Shown here in pieces: positions 37,117 through 45,840 of a DNA stretch of 64,000 nt. Origin of the DNA: Corynebacterium sp. HMSC08A12. GTDB lineage: Bacteria > Actinomycetota > Actinomycetes > Mycobacteriales > Mycobacteriaceae. The stretch covers positions 31,272 through 95,271 of the forward strand of contig NZ_KV789180.1 in assembly GCF_001807485.1 (NCBI RefSeq), in the 5' to 3' direction. The notes beneath the pieces were generated by a model. It saw only the letters and a list, made by a program, of their open reading frames with translations. It was not told where the DNA came from and ran no database searches. The translations under genes were made by a program, and so were the position numbers. Position 1 is the first letter of the stretch; each line of letters starts with the position of its first letter.

Positions 37117-37467
37117 ATGAGTGATGCCAATCTCACGATCCAGCAGATCACCTTCGACTGCCACGATCCCGCAAAGCTTGCCGAATTTTGGTCCGCAGCA
37201 ACAGGCTGCGAGATCGCTGCAGATTACGGCGACTTCGTTATGGTCGATTCCACCCCGACGTTGGGATTTCAGCGCGTTAAGGATCCGACGCGCGGGAAAA
37301 ACCGCATGCACATCGACGTTGGCGGGGCGGAGCGCGAAGCCTTGGTGGAACTACTGAAGGGGCTAGGGGCAACCGAACTCGGCACCCACGAGGCGCCAGG
37401 ACTCGTGTGGACCGTCATGCAGGATCCGGAAGGCAACGAGTTCTGCGTGGGCAATCCCGAAGCCTAG
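37117..37467 (+). CDS. VOC/glyoxalase-fold protein
   Basis: A 116-aa protein of the vicinal oxygen chelate fold. LTIQQITFDCHDPAKLAEFWSAATGCEI and LVWTVMQDPEGNEFCVGNPEA are the two ends of a glyoxalase-like domain with its metal-ligand Glu near the C-terminus. The ATG at 37117 is preceded by GGAG at 37110; a frame extending to 37087 is less likely. Members include resistance proteins and epimerases; no substrate is indicated. Its stop codon lies inside repeat C. Confidence 0.8.
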   Translation: MSDANLTIQQITFDCHDPAKLAEFWSAATGCEIAADYGDFVMVDSTPTLGFQRVKDPTRGKNRMHIDVGGAEREALVELLKGLGATELGTHEAPGLVWTVMQDPEGNEFCVGNPEA

Positions 37468-37491
37468 CTAAACGTTAAACTTGAACTCCAC
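37463..37491 (-). repeat. ychF-tail repeat C (candidate attachment site)
   Basis: Minus-strand reading is VEFKFNV then TAG, with Phe and Asn codons differing from ychF. It overlaps the last codons of the VOC gene and cuts the GH15 fragment on its other side. Confidence 0.8.
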
Positions 37492-37697
37492 ACCAACGCC
37501 GTGTCCACTACTCGGGGGACACCCCCAACATTAATGCTGCCCTGCCGGCAGACCAGGGCGGCCGTGTGAGTATCGGACAATAATGCGTAGTCCTCCAAGG
37601 GTCTGGACACAGGGGCTTTCCCCCTTTCCTCAGTGGTGCGACCAGAGGGAGTAGAAACATCCACCCCGGTGCACCCGCTGCGGTGACAACGACCCAT
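37464..37697 (-). pseudogene. N-terminal remnant of a glycoside hydrolase 15 gene, cut at repeat C
   Basis: About 77 codons remain. The stretch LEDYALLSDTHTAALVCRQGSIN matches the conserved N-terminus of GH15 family enzymes (glucoamylase or trehalase type, normally about 600 aa), after a short variable leader beginning MGRCHRSGCTG. After GSIN the frame decays and runs into repeat C, where it terminates. The rest of the enzyme is absent. It marks the left edge of the copper module and records an earlier rearrangement there. Confidence 0.6.
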
Positions 37698-37732
37698 CGC
37701 CCGCAGCAGGTGGCAATCGTCACGGTTATCCC

Positions 37733-37769
37733 TCTTTTTCAGATTCCTGTCCTCGGGATCAGAAAAAGA
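37733..37769. terminator. Bidirectional terminator-like hairpin
   Basis: TCTTTTTC and GAAAAAGA pair at the base, with GATTCC against GGGATC inside and a loop of about 7 bases. T-runs are available on both strands. It lies between the GH15 remnant and the DUF305 pseudogene. Confidence 0.65.
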
Positions 37770-37779
37770 CGGGGACCTG

Positions 37780-38464
37780 TCATAGGTCAGTGAGCATTTG
37801 CTGCATCTGGGCGATCTCGGCCTCCTGGTCGTTGATAATTTGTTCGGCCAGGGTGGTTGCATGGGGATTCTGGCCGTCAGCCACCTCGTCACGGTCCATG
37901 TCGACCGCACCTTCGTGGTGGGCGGTCATCTGCTCCAGGTAAAGGCGGGCGGCGCCGGTGCCCTGGGCTTCCTCAAGGGCTGTCATGTCCTCCTGGCTCA
38001 TCATCCCGCTCATGCCACCCATCTCGCCGTGATCCATTCCACCTATCTCATCCATGGTCCCCATGCCCCAGAGTCGGTGACCGGCTGCTGGCCCCAGGCC
38101 TCGAGCATGGCGTTCATCCGGTCAATCTCCGGTCCCTGGGCGTCAATAACCCCCTGGGCAAACTCCACGACCTGGGCGGGGATGCCCTCCTTGGCCAGGA
38201 GCATCTCACTCATTTCCACGGCCTGCTTGTGATGGGGGATCATCATCTGGGCAAACATGATGTCCGCGTCGTTGTGATCGGCGGAGATCTCCCCGTCCTC
38301 CTCAGTCGCCGCCCTGGTGGTCTCGGTCGTCTCAGCGGTAGTCGTCACAGTGCTGGTGCCGAGGTGGTGGCGTCGGTGTTGCCTGAGTCGGTGGCCTCAC
38401 CGCTGGCGGCCAGCGCCAGGGTGGAGACTACGGCGAGAGCGGAAAGAACAAGGGTGCGCTTTAT
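37780..38464 (-). pseudogene. DUF305 copper-associated exported protein, disrupted
   Basis: DUF305 proteins are exported, His/Met-rich proteins found in copper-resistance clusters. The two halves, MMIPHHKQAVEMSEML and LYLEQMTAHHEGAVDM, are both recognisable but lie in different frames that change near 38050. A second frame break near 38340 separates the signal sequence (KRTLVLSALAVVSTLALAAS). The expected start codon reads ATA behind a GAAAGG site, and the lipobox Cys is replaced by Ser. With four defects it is unlikely to be made as a full protein, unless errors in the sequence are responsible. Confidence 0.75.
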
Positions 38465-38552
38465 GGTGGAGCCCTTTCAGGGTCATATGGGGTCAGTGGA
38501 GAGAAGTGATGGATCAGTGGACGGCGGTGGATTTCGGAATAGGCGTGGTGTG

Positions 38553-40748
38553 TTACTCCTTCGGACTGGTGGGAGCCAGGTGGGCCGGGTCCAGATCAAT
38601 CCGGCGCAACAGCTGGGCGTTCAGGGCCACCACGATGGTCGAGGCAGACATCAAGATCGCGCCCACGGCCGGGGACAGCACGAACCCGATCGAGGCGAGC
38701 ACTCCGGCGGCCAGCGGCACGGCAAGGATGTTGTAGCCAGAGGACCAGACCAGGTTCTGGATCATCTTGCGGTAGCTGGCCTGGGACAGCTCAATCATCG
38801 ACAGCACTGCCCGCGGGTCATCACTGGCTAGGACCACCCCGGCAGATTCCATGGCCACATCCGTGCCGGCACCGATGGCGATACCGACCTCCGCGCGGGT
38901 CAGAGCGGGGGCGTCGTTGACACCGTCGCCGACCATGGCCACGCTCAGGCCACGCTCCTGTAACTGGGTGACCTTGGTGTCCTTGTCCTGGGGCAGGACC
39001 TCGGCGAAGACCTCATCGATCCCCAGGTCCTGGCCAACCGCCTGGGCCACCTGCTGCGCGTCACCGGTGATCATCGCGACTTTCACCCCGCGGTCCTGCA
39101 GGGCTTTCACGGCGGCGTGGGATTCGGGGCGGATCTTGTCCTCGACGGCCACCGCACCGATGATCTGACCGTCGCGGACAATATGGAGCACACCGGCCCC
39201 ACGCCCGGTCCAGGCGCTGGTGGTGTCGGTGAGCTCAGCCGGGGTGGTGAGGTTGAACTCGCGCAGCATGTTCGGCCCGCCCACGAGGATCTCAGCGCCA
39301 TTGACAGTGGCCCGGACCCCCCGGCCGGAGGCGGCGCTGAAACCAGTTGCACGGATTTGCCGACGGGAGGCCTCGGGATGGGCGGCCGCGGCCGCCACGA
39401 TGGCGCGGGCCACGGGGTGCTCGCTGTCGGCCTCCGCGGCGGCGGCCAGGGCCAGCAGCTCGCCCTCGGTGACGCCGCCAGCTGCCGCGACACCGGTGAC
39501 CGCGTGCGCTCCCTCGGTCAGGGTGCCGGTTTTGTCGAAGAGCATCACGTCGATGGTGCGCATCCGCTCGAGCGCCATCCGGTCCTTGATGAGCACCCCG
39601 GATTTCGCGGCCCGCTCGGTGGAGATCGCAATGACCAGCGGAATCGCCAGGCCCAGGGCGTGCGGGCAGGCGATGACCAGTACCGTGACCGTGCGCGCCA
39701 CGGCATCGTCCGGGCTGCCGATGATGGTCCACACCACCGCGGTGATCAGAGCGGAGATCAGCGCGAACCAGAACAATAACGCCGCCGCCCGATCCGCCAG
39801 GGCCTGGGCCCGGGAGGAGGACTCCTGGGCGTCGGCAACCAAGCGTTGGATCCCGGCCAGGGCGGTGTCCCCGCCGGTAGCCTCCACCCGGATGCGGACG
39901 GTGTTGTCGGTGGCCACAGTACCGGCGACCACCTTGTCACCGGTGTCGCGGAAGACGGGACGGGATTCGCCGGTGATCATCGCCTCATCGAATTCGGCGG
40001 CTCCGTCGAGGATGGTTCCGTCGGCCGGCACCCGGGCACCGGCCCTCACCAGCACGACGTCGTCGACGGCCAGCTCGGAGATGGCCACGGTGCGGGTGGT
40101 CCCGTCGATGACTTTCTCGGCCTCATCCGGCAGCAGGGCAGCCAGCGCGTCAAGCGCGGAGGACGCGGCCCCGAGAGCGCGCATCTCCAGCCAATGGCCC
40201 AGCAGCATGATGGTCACCAGCAGAGCCAGCTCCCACCAGAAGTCCAGGTCAAAACCGCCCAGCCCCAGAGTGGTGACCCAGGAGGCGACAAACGCCACGG
40301 TGATGGCCATGGCGATCAGGAGCATCATCCCGGGTTGGCGGGATTTCAGTTCGTTCCATCCGCCCTTGAGGAAAGGCGTTCCGCCGTAGACGAAGATGAT
40401 CGTGCCCAGCACCGGGGGGATCCAGGTGGATCCGGGGAATGCCGGGAGGTGGTAGCCGAGCAGCTGGGCGACCATGGGGCTGAAAATAACGACGGGAATG
40501 GACAGAATCAGCGACCACCAGAAGCGTTCCCGAAACATTGCGGTGCTGTGTCCGGCGTGTTCGCCGTGACTATGAACGTGGTGGTCGTCGTCCATGGCGG
40601 AGTGCGGGTGATCGTGGGGCATCGCCTGGCCGTGGGTGTCGGCATCTGCGTGGTGTTCGTGGCTGGCATGATGCGGGTGGTGGGTGTGGTCTGTTTCCGG
40701 AGCGGGGTGATCACCATGGTGATCACCGGAATGGTGGGGAGTGCTCAT
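38553..40748 (-). CDS. copB: Copper-exporting P1B-type ATPase, CopB class
   Basis: A 731-aa copper pump. The cytoplasmic N-terminus is a His-rich metal tail of about 80 residues (HHPHHASHEHHADADTHG). Membrane segment 6 carries the CPH motif (VIACPHALGLAIPL), which defines the CopB (P1B-3) class. TGES, DKTGT and GDGVND give the actuator, phosphorylation and hinge motifs. The ATG at 40748 lies behind AAAGGAA; an upstream TTG is not needed. It follows the HMA protein gene by 51 bp on the same strand. Confidence 0.93.
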   Translation of the reverse strand: MSTPHHSGDHHGDHPAPETDHTHHPHHASHEHHADADTHGQAMPHDHPHSAMDDDHHVHSHGEHAGHSTAMFRERFWWSLILSIPVVIFSPMVAQLLGYHLPAFPGSTWIPPVLGTIIFVYGGTPFLKGGWNELKSRQPGMMLLIAMAITVAFVASWVTTLGLGGFDLDFWWELALLVTIMLLGHWLEMRALGAASSALDALAALLPDEAEKVIDGTTRTVAISELAVDDVVLVRAGARVPADGTILDGAAEFDEAMITGESRPVFRDTGDKVVAGTVATDNTVRIRVEATGGDTALAGIQRLVADAQESSSRAQALADRAAALLFWFALISALITAVVWTIIGSPDDAVARTVTVLVIACPHALGLAIPLVIAISTERAAKSGVLIKDRMALERMRTIDVMLFDKTGTLTEGAHAVTGVAAAGGVTEGELLALAAAAEADSEHPVARAIVAAAAAHPEASRRQIRATGFSAASGRGVRATVNGAEILVGGPNMLREFNLTTPAELTDTTSAWTGRGAGVLHIVRDGQIIGAVAVEDKIRPESHAAVKALQDRGVKVAMITGDAQQVAQAVGQDLGIDEVFAEVLPQDKDTKVTQLQERGLSVAMVGDGVNDAPALTRAEVGIAIGAGTDVAMESAGVVLASDDPRAVLSMIELSQASYRKMIQNLVWSSGYNILAVPLAAGVLASIGFVLSPAVGAILMSASTIVVALNAQLLRRIDLDPAHLAPTSPKE

Positions 40749-40799
40749 GACGTTCCTTTCGCTCAACCCGGTCGGGGTCGAGATGATGGGTAAAACTGA

Positions 40800-41126
40800 T
40801 CAGGATAAGACGGTGTAGCCGGCCTCTTCGATGGCCCGGCGAACCATCTCCGGAGGTACGACACCGGTGACCCTGACGGTAGAAACACCACCAGCAGCGA
40901 GATCAATCTGGACGTCGTCGACCTGGGGGAGGGCCTGAAGGGCCTGGGTCACGCTTTTCACGCAGTGCCCGCAGGTCAGGCCGGTGACCTGGTAGCTCGG
41001 GGAGGATCCTCCTGCTGACGAGTCGCTGGCGGCAGGGATGGAGGCGGTGTCGGCACGTGAGGCAGGTCCGCAACAGCTGCAGCCGTGGGAGTCCATCGGC
41101 AAGAGGCGGGGCGGGGAGGTGATCAT
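40800..41126 (-). CDS. Heavy-metal-associated (HMA) domain protein, CopZ-like
   Basis: A 108-aa protein. Residues 45-108 form an HMA domain with the metal-binding TCGHC (VTGLTCGHCVKSVTQAL), as in copper chaperones that hand Cu(I) to P1B ATPases. The N-terminal part adds a second Cys cluster, CSCCGP, unusual for CopZ. It precedes copB, and its promoter contains two CsoR-type operators. The role as chaperone is inferred. Confidence 0.85.
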   Translation of the reverse strand: MITSPPRLLPMDSHGCSCCGPASRADTASIPAASDSSAGGSSPSYQVTGLTCGHCVKSVTQALQALPQVDDVQIDLAAGGVSTVRVTGVVPPEMVRRAIEEAGYTVLS

Positions 41127-41174
41127 AGGAAAGCTCCTTCGGTTCGGTAGGGTTCGGCGATGCCGCTATCTAGC

Positions 41175-41227
41175 ATATACCCCCTGGGGGTATATTTTCA
41201 GCATACCCCCTGGGGGTATATTCTCAA
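41175..41227 (-). promoter_or_regulatory. Duplicated CsoR-type operators in the copZ-copB promoter
   Basis: Two palindromes share ATACCCCC-T-GGGGGTAT: 41175-41195 (perfect, 10-1-10) and 41203-41219 (8-1-8), with centres 26 bp apart. On the minus strand each sits between a -35-like box (TTGAGA at 41227; TGAAAA) and a -10-like TATGCT. The GC-rich core flanked by AT is the CsoR copper-repressor operator type. No csoR gene lies in the window, so a repressor must come from elsewhere. Confidence 0.8.
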
Positions 41228-41266
41228 GGGGTGGAGGGCACGGCCCTCACGCGGGGCAGGGTGTGG

Positions 41267-42394
41267 TCACCGAGCAGCCTCCTCACTGTCGGGAGGGGAC
41301 AGCGGGAGGCGGAGGGCAAACACCGCTCCGCAACCGGGTCCGGGGGAGGTGGCTGTGAGAGTGCCGTCGTGGGCCTCGATCAATGCCTTGGAGATGGTCA
41401 GACCGATACCGGACCCGGCGGCGTCCCGGCTGCGGGCGGCATCTCCCCGGTAGAAGCGTTCGAAGATGTGTCCGAGCTGGTCAGGTGGGATGCCCTCGCC
41501 GTCATCGGCGACGTGGATGAGCGCGGTGGACGCCCCCTGTCGGTGGACGCTGACCCGGACCTGCCCGCCGGCCGGGGTGTGCCGTAGCGCGTTCGACAGG
41601 AGATTGCTCATCACCTGGCCGAAGCGTTGCCGGTCCACGAGCACCCGGGCGGTTTCTGTAATGGTCTCGACCTGTAAATCGACGCCTTTGTCAGCATAAG
41701 CTTCCCCCGCGGCAGCAGCGGCGGTATGGAGCAGATCCCCGAGCCCTTCCTCCGCCAGGTCCAAATCGATCAGGTGTTCCTGGGCCCGGGAGACATCGTC
41801 GATGTCTTCCATCAACCGGGTCAGGCGGGTGAGTTGGTCAGCCATGATCGTGTGGGTGGCATTATTCCAGTCCACGACCCCGTCCTGGAGACCATCGAGG
41901 TAGACCGTGAGCACCGATAAGGGGGTGCCCATTTCGTGGGCCAGATCAGAGAGCATCTGGCGGCGGACCTGTTCCGTGTGTTCCAGCCGGTCGGCCATGG
42001 TGTTGAAGGCATGCGCCAGGGTGGTGACCTCGGGGCCTGCTTTTCCGGCGGGCACGCGGATACGGGAGTTGCCGGCCGTTAGGCTGGTAGCGGCGCGGGT
42101 GAGATCCTGCAGGGGGGTGCGCAGACGACGCGATAACCACAGGCCGGCCAGCAGGGCACTGATCAAGGCGGTGGGTAGGGCGACGGCCAGGGTGATCAGG
42201 TTGGCGCCCCGGTAGGCCTGCTCGGCATGGAACAGCTCCAGCGAAGGGTCCTCCCGGCCGGTCATCAACATATGATCGTGGAACAGGGTCGGGCCCACCA
42301 TCGTGGCCACGGCCGCGGCCACCAGCAGGCTAATCACCACGACGAACACCTGGGCGGCCAGGAAGCGGAAGGTCAGGCCGGGTCCGTGATTCAT
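41267..42394 (-). CDS. copS: Copper-sensing histidine kinase CopS
   Basis: A 375-aa membrane kinase. Two membrane segments flank an external loop of about 40 residues that includes FHDHMLMTGRED, with His and Met able to bind copper. A HAMP domain, the H-box LSDLAHEMGTPLSVL and an HATPase_c domain (LLSNALRHTPAGG, DDGEGIPPD) follow. It is encoded downstream of copR with a 4-bp overlap. C. glutamicum CopS has the same arrangement, which supports the name. Confidence 0.88.
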   Translation of the reverse strand: MNHGPGLTFRFLAAQVFVVVISLLVAAAVATMVGPTLFHDHMLMTGREDPSLELFHAEQAYRGANLITLAVALPTALISALLAGLWLSRRLRTPLQDLTRAATSLTAGNSRIRVPAGKAGPEVTTLAHAFNTMADRLEHTEQVRRQMLSDLAHEMGTPLSVLTVYLDGLQDGVVDWNNATHTIMADQLTRLTRLMEDIDDVSRAQEHLIDLDLAEEGLGDLLHTAAAAAGEAYADKGVDLQVETITETARVLVDRQRFGQVMSNLLSNALRHTPAGGQVRVSVHRQGASTALIHVADDGEGIPPDQLGHIFERFYRGDAARSRDAAGSGIGLTISKALIEAHDGTLTATSPGPGCGAVFALRLPLSPPDSEEAAR

Positions 42395-43113
42395 GGCTGC
42401 CCCACCCGGTAGCCCACGCCACGCACGGTGTCGATAAACCCCCGGCCCTGGGTGTCGGTGCCGAGCTTGCGACGCAAGTTGCCGATGTGGACATCGACGA
42501 TGCGTTCATCACCGACCCAGGTGGTGTCCCAGACCTCGGTGACCAGGTCGTGGCGGGTCAGCACCTGGCCGGGGCGCAGGGCCAGGGCAACCAGCAGCTC
42601 GAACTCCGTGCGGGTGAGCTCCACGGTCGTCTCCCCCACCCGTACCTCATGGGCGACGGGGTCAAGGATGAGGTCACCAACGATCAAGGGGGTGGTCACC
42701 TGCGGTGGGGTGGTGCTGGTGCGTGGACGGCGCAGCACCGCATGCACCCGGGTCACCAGTTCCCGGATGCTAAAAGGTTTGGTGATGTAGTCATCCGCCC
42801 CCAGGGTCAAACCGCTGATCTTGTCGTCCTCGCTGCCACACGCGGTGAGCATGAGGATGTAGCAGTCCGAGAAGGTGCGGATCCGTCGACACACCTCCAG
42901 GCCGTCGAGTTGGGGCAGCCCCAGATCCAGCACCACGACATCGGGGGAAAAGCGACGGGACTCGTCCACGGCCTGGGTGCCGGTGTGCGCCTGGCGGGTA
43001 TCGAAGCCGGCCCGGATGAGGTAGGAGGCCACCATCTGAGCCAGGGGTTGTTCATCATCGACGACCAGCACCCGCCCCGGGGGCGTGGCGGTGGTCGGTG
43101 TGTGGTCAGCCAT
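42391..43113 (-). CDS. copR: Copper-responsive OmpR-type regulator CopR
   Basis: A 240-aa response regulator. The receiver carries VLVVDDEQPLAQM and the phospho-accepting Asp in VVVLDLGLPQLDGLEV, with Lys in DDYITKPFSIREL. The winged-helix output domain is the OmpR type (VELTRTEFELLVALALRPGQVLTRHDL). It is the upstream gene of copRS. A direct repeat matching the C. glutamicum CopR box lies 59 bp upstream, suggesting autoregulation and control of the divergent cueP and oxidase genes. Confidence 0.9.
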   Translation of the reverse strand: MADHTPTTATPPGRVLVVDDEQPLAQMVASYLIRAGFDTRQAHTGTQAVDESRRFSPDVVVLDLGLPQLDGLEVCRRIRTFSDCYILMLTACGSEDDKISGLTLGADDYITKPFSIRELVTRVHAVLRRPRTSTTPPQVTTPLIVGDLILDPVAHEVRVGETTVELTRTEFELLVALALRPGQVLTRHDLVTEVWDTTWVGDERIVDVHIGNLRRKLGTDTQGRGFIDTVRGVGYRVGQP

Positions 43114-43171
43114 AGACCCCAGTATCGCTCCGGTCAGGGGGGAATACCATCCTCGCTCAGTGCCCGGCGGG

Positions 43172-43191
43172 GAATCTTCATCAAATCTTCA
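43172..43191 (-). promoter_or_regulatory. CopR box (tandem 9-bp repeat)
   Basis: On the minus strand TGAAGATTT-GA-TGAAGATTC, which agrees with the published CopR box of C. glutamicum except for one base. It lies 59 bp before the copR start codon. The rest of the 404-bp gap up to cueP (43192-43517) holds no other feature I can support. Confidence 0.8.
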
Positions 43192-43517
43192 AACATCACC
43201 CTTCGACCGCCGTCACCCCTGTGCCCCGCCCCGGGCCGGCGGCATCGCCTCCCCTGGTCGGTTCAGCAGGCGCCACCAGGGATTTCACTGTCTGCACCGC
43301 ATACCCGGGGCGGGTAGAAGGCCATAGCCCACGGCTGTGGGGTGGTGTTCCGGTGGTGACCCAGCCCACCGAATTCACCCCCCTTTTCGCCCTGTTATAA
43401 GACTGTGAGCAGGGTTTTTGAATTCTAGTCCGTCAGGCACCCGTGCTAGATAAAGGTATGGCATCGACCTTGAGGCGGTGTCTTCTCATGGCCCAGCCAC
43501 GATCCAAGGAGATTGAC

Positions 43518-44093
43518 GTGAAACGAGCAGCGATCGCAGCCGCCGCCCTTGCCCTCGCCCTCACGGGGTGTTCGGCCGCCGACCCGGAACCCACCGCCGA
43601 TGGGACGGTGTCCCAGGACACATTCCTGACTACCCATGGCCTGGCCGGCATGGACGCGGTGGAGATTATTGATCACCTCGACCGGCAGAAGGTCACTGAG
43701 CGTCCCACGGATCTGATCGCCTCAGTGCGTAACGATGAACTGCTGCTCTCGAGCGATGACCAGGAAGTCGTGGTTGATCTTCCCGACAATCAGACGTATG
43801 TCTCGATCGCACCCTATCTCACCTCCACCCACGACTGCTTCTACCACAGCCTCACGACCTGCCAGGGGGAACTCGACAATGAGGATATCCAGGTCACGAT
43901 CACCGATGAGGCGACCGGTGAGGTGCTGGTGGACGAGGCGACAACCACCTTCGACAACGGGTTTGTCGGCTTCTGGCTTCCCGATGATGTCACCGGCCTG
44001 ATTGAGGTCAGCTACCAGGGGCGTACCGGCACCACGGAGTTTTCCACCACCGACGACGGTGCCACCTGTGTCACAGACCTGCGCCTGACGTGA
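43518..44093 (+). CDS. cueP: CueP-family periplasmic copper-binding lipoprotein
   Basis: A 191-aa exported protein. The signal peptide ends in ALTGC with lipidated Cys18. The core contains YVSIAPYLTSTHDCFYHSLTTCQGEL, in which the two Cys of the copper-binding CueP motif are spaced as in that family, and a further Cys lies near the C-terminus (ATCVTDL). It would bind copper outside the membrane and pass it on, for example to the oxidase encoded next. The GTG start at 43518 has AAGGAGAT upstream; the longer frame is not used. Confidence 0.85.
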   Translation: MKRAAIAAAALALALTGCSAADPEPTADGTVSQDTFLTTHGLAGMDAVEIIDHLDRQKVTERPTDLIASVRNDELLLSSDDQEVVVDLPDNQTYVSIAPYLTSTHDCFYHSLTTCQGELDNEDIQVTITDEATGEVLVDEATTTFDNGFVGFWLPDDVTGLIEVSYQGRTGTTEFSTTDDGATCVTDLRLT

Positions 44094-44164
44094 TGGCTCA
44101 GCAGGATCCTCACCTGCGCCTGTCTCCCGTGTCACTGAAATCTTGCACCAAGAAAGGTTAAATC

Positions 44165-45640
44165 ATGACGAACGCGTTTTCCCGACGACAGTTTCTGCTC
44201 GGCGGGCTCGTCCTCGCCAGCACCGGGGCCGTGGCCGCCTGCACCAGCGCCCCTGGACCCGCTGCCTCGGCACCAGGTCCCTCCCTTCGCCCCACCCCCA
44301 CTGCGCTCGGTGAGCCGACGGTGCGCCGGACACTGACCGCCCGGCCCCTCTCTCTGGATATCGGCGGTATCGAAGCCAAGACGTGGGGATACGTCTCTGA
44401 CACCGGGGATGCGGCCATTGAGGCCACCGCCGGCGACGTCCTCCAGGTCGATATCACCAATGAACTGCCTGAGAGCACCTCCATCCACTGGCATGGCATC
44501 GCACTCCACAACGCAGCCGACGGTGTGCCCGGCATGACCCAGGACCCCATTGAACCTGGCGCGTCTTTCTCCTATGTTTTTGAAGTCCCCCACGGTGGCA
44601 CCTACTTCTACCATTCCCACACCGGCCTGCAGCTTGATCGCGGCCTCCACGCCCCACTGATCATCCGTGACCCGCAAGACGCTGAAGACCAGGACGTTGA
44701 GTGGACCATCGTGCTCGACGACTGGGTCGATGGCATTCAGAGCACTCCCGACGATGAGCTCGACAAGCTCACCGGAATGGGTTCGGGCGACCATAACGGG
44801 GGTATGGGAATGGGAGGTCACGGCCAGATGATGCACGGCACCCCGGACCGGGTACTGGGCGGGGATGTCGGCGATGTGATGTATCCGCACTACCTCATCA
44901 ACGGACGTATCCCCCGTGCTCACCGGACCTTCGAGGCTCGCCCGGGCGACAAGGCCCGCCTGCGGTTTATCAACTCCGGCGGTGACACCATCTTCAAGGT
45001 GGCCCTCGGTGGTCACCGCATGACCGTCACCCACACCGACGGCTTCCCCGTCCAGCCCCGGGAGACCGAATCGATCTACCTGTCGATGGGCGAGCGTGTC
45101 GACGTCGAGGTCATCCTCGGCGACGGCATCTTCCCGCTCACGGCTTTGGCGGTGGGTAAGGACGACCGCGCCTTCGCCGTCATCCGCACCGCCGGCGGCC
45201 AGGCCCCCCACCCCGATGTCGACTTCCCCGAGTTGTCGTCCACCGGACTGCTCCTGTCCTCCCTGAAGCCAGCAGACCGTGCACTCCTACCCGAGGACAC
45301 ACCAGACCGAGAAGTCAGCATCGACCTGGGCGGGCAGATGATGCCGTATGAATGGAGCATTCTCACCGACGGCCAATCCTCCTCCGCGACCGTGCAGGAG
45401 GGCCAGCGCCTGCGGATGGTCATGCGCAACAGGACCATGATGCCCCACCCCATGCACATCCACGGCCACACGTGGGCGCTGCCCGGCAGCGGCGGACTAC
45501 GCAAGGACACCGTCCTTCTCCGCCACGGTGAAACCATGATCGCCGACCTGATCGCTGACAACCCCGGTGAGTGGGCATTTCACTGCCATAACGCCTATCA
45601 CATGGAAACCGGGATGCTCAGCTCGCTTCGCTACGAGTAA
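44165..45640 (+). CDS. Tat-exported multicopper oxidase lipoprotein (CopO/CueO type)
   Basis: A 491-aa copper oxidase that would oxidise Cu(I) outside the cell. The twin-arginine signal SRRQFLLGG is followed by a lipobox VAAC (Cys26). All four copper-binding motifs are present: HWHG, HSHTG, HPMHIHGHTW and HCHNAYHMETGM; the final Met fits a type-1 copper ligand. Met-rich loops (MGMGGHGQMMHG) may bind excess copper. It follows cueP by 71 bp, so the two probably form an operon. Confidence 0.93.
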   Translation: MTNAFSRRQFLLGGLVLASTGAVAACTSAPGPAASAPGPSLRPTPTALGEPTVRRTLTARPLSLDIGGIEAKTWGYVSDTGDAAIEATAGDVLQVDITNELPESTSIHWHGIALHNAADGVPGMTQDPIEPGASFSYVFEVPHGGTYFYHSHTGLQLDRGLHAPLIIRDPQDAEDQDVEWTIVLDDWVDGIQSTPDDELDKLTGMGSGDHNGGMGMGGHGQMMHGTPDRVLGGDVGDVMYPHYLINGRIPRAHRTFEARPGDKARLRFINSGGDTIFKVALGGHRMTVTHTDGFPVQPRETESIYLSMGERVDVEVILGDGIFPLTALAVGKDDRAFAVIRTAGGQAPHPDVDFPELSSTGLLLSSLKPADRALLPEDTPDREVSIDLGGQMMPYEWSILTDGQSSSATVQEGQRLRMVMRNRTMMPHPMHIHGHTWALPGSGGLRKDTVLLRHGETMIADLIADNPGEWAFHCHNAYHMETGMLSSLRYE

Positions 45641-45657
45641 CCCCCACAGCAGGGTAT

Positions 45658-45697
45658 CGAGCGAGATGCGAAGGTAAATGGCAGCACGTGTTGTTAT
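45658..45697 (-). pseudogene. 5' remnant of a serine recombinase gene next to repeat D
   Basis: Only about 13 codons remain: TTRAAIYLRIS then unrelated sequence. The fragment matches the N-terminus of the larger recombinase remnant at 48.03 kb in sequence and in distance (about 20 bp) from its repeat. The presumed start codon reads ATA, in place of TTG. It is too short to be functional and was detected only by comparison with the second copy. Confidence 0.6.
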
Positions 45698-45713
45698 ACG
45701 ACTAACACTAGCG

Positions 45714-45744
45714 CGCCTTAGGTTACGTTGAACTTGAACTCCAC
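45714..45744 (-). repeat. ychF-tail repeat D (candidate attachment site)
   Basis: Minus-strand reading is VEFKFNV-T then TAA, one residue longer than the others. It separates the copper and erm(X) modules. Confidence 0.8.
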
Positions 45745-45840
45745 GGAGTGTCGGCGATAACTAACCATTTGATGCGCGCGTGCGGAATTAACAACGAAAT
45801 ACCGCTAAAACAGACAACATATGGGGTGCACAGAAACACA

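Noticed and set aside
37508..37723. 71-codon minus-strand frame with hydrophobic start
   Set aside because: It overlaps the GH15 remnant in another frame and has no family similarity.
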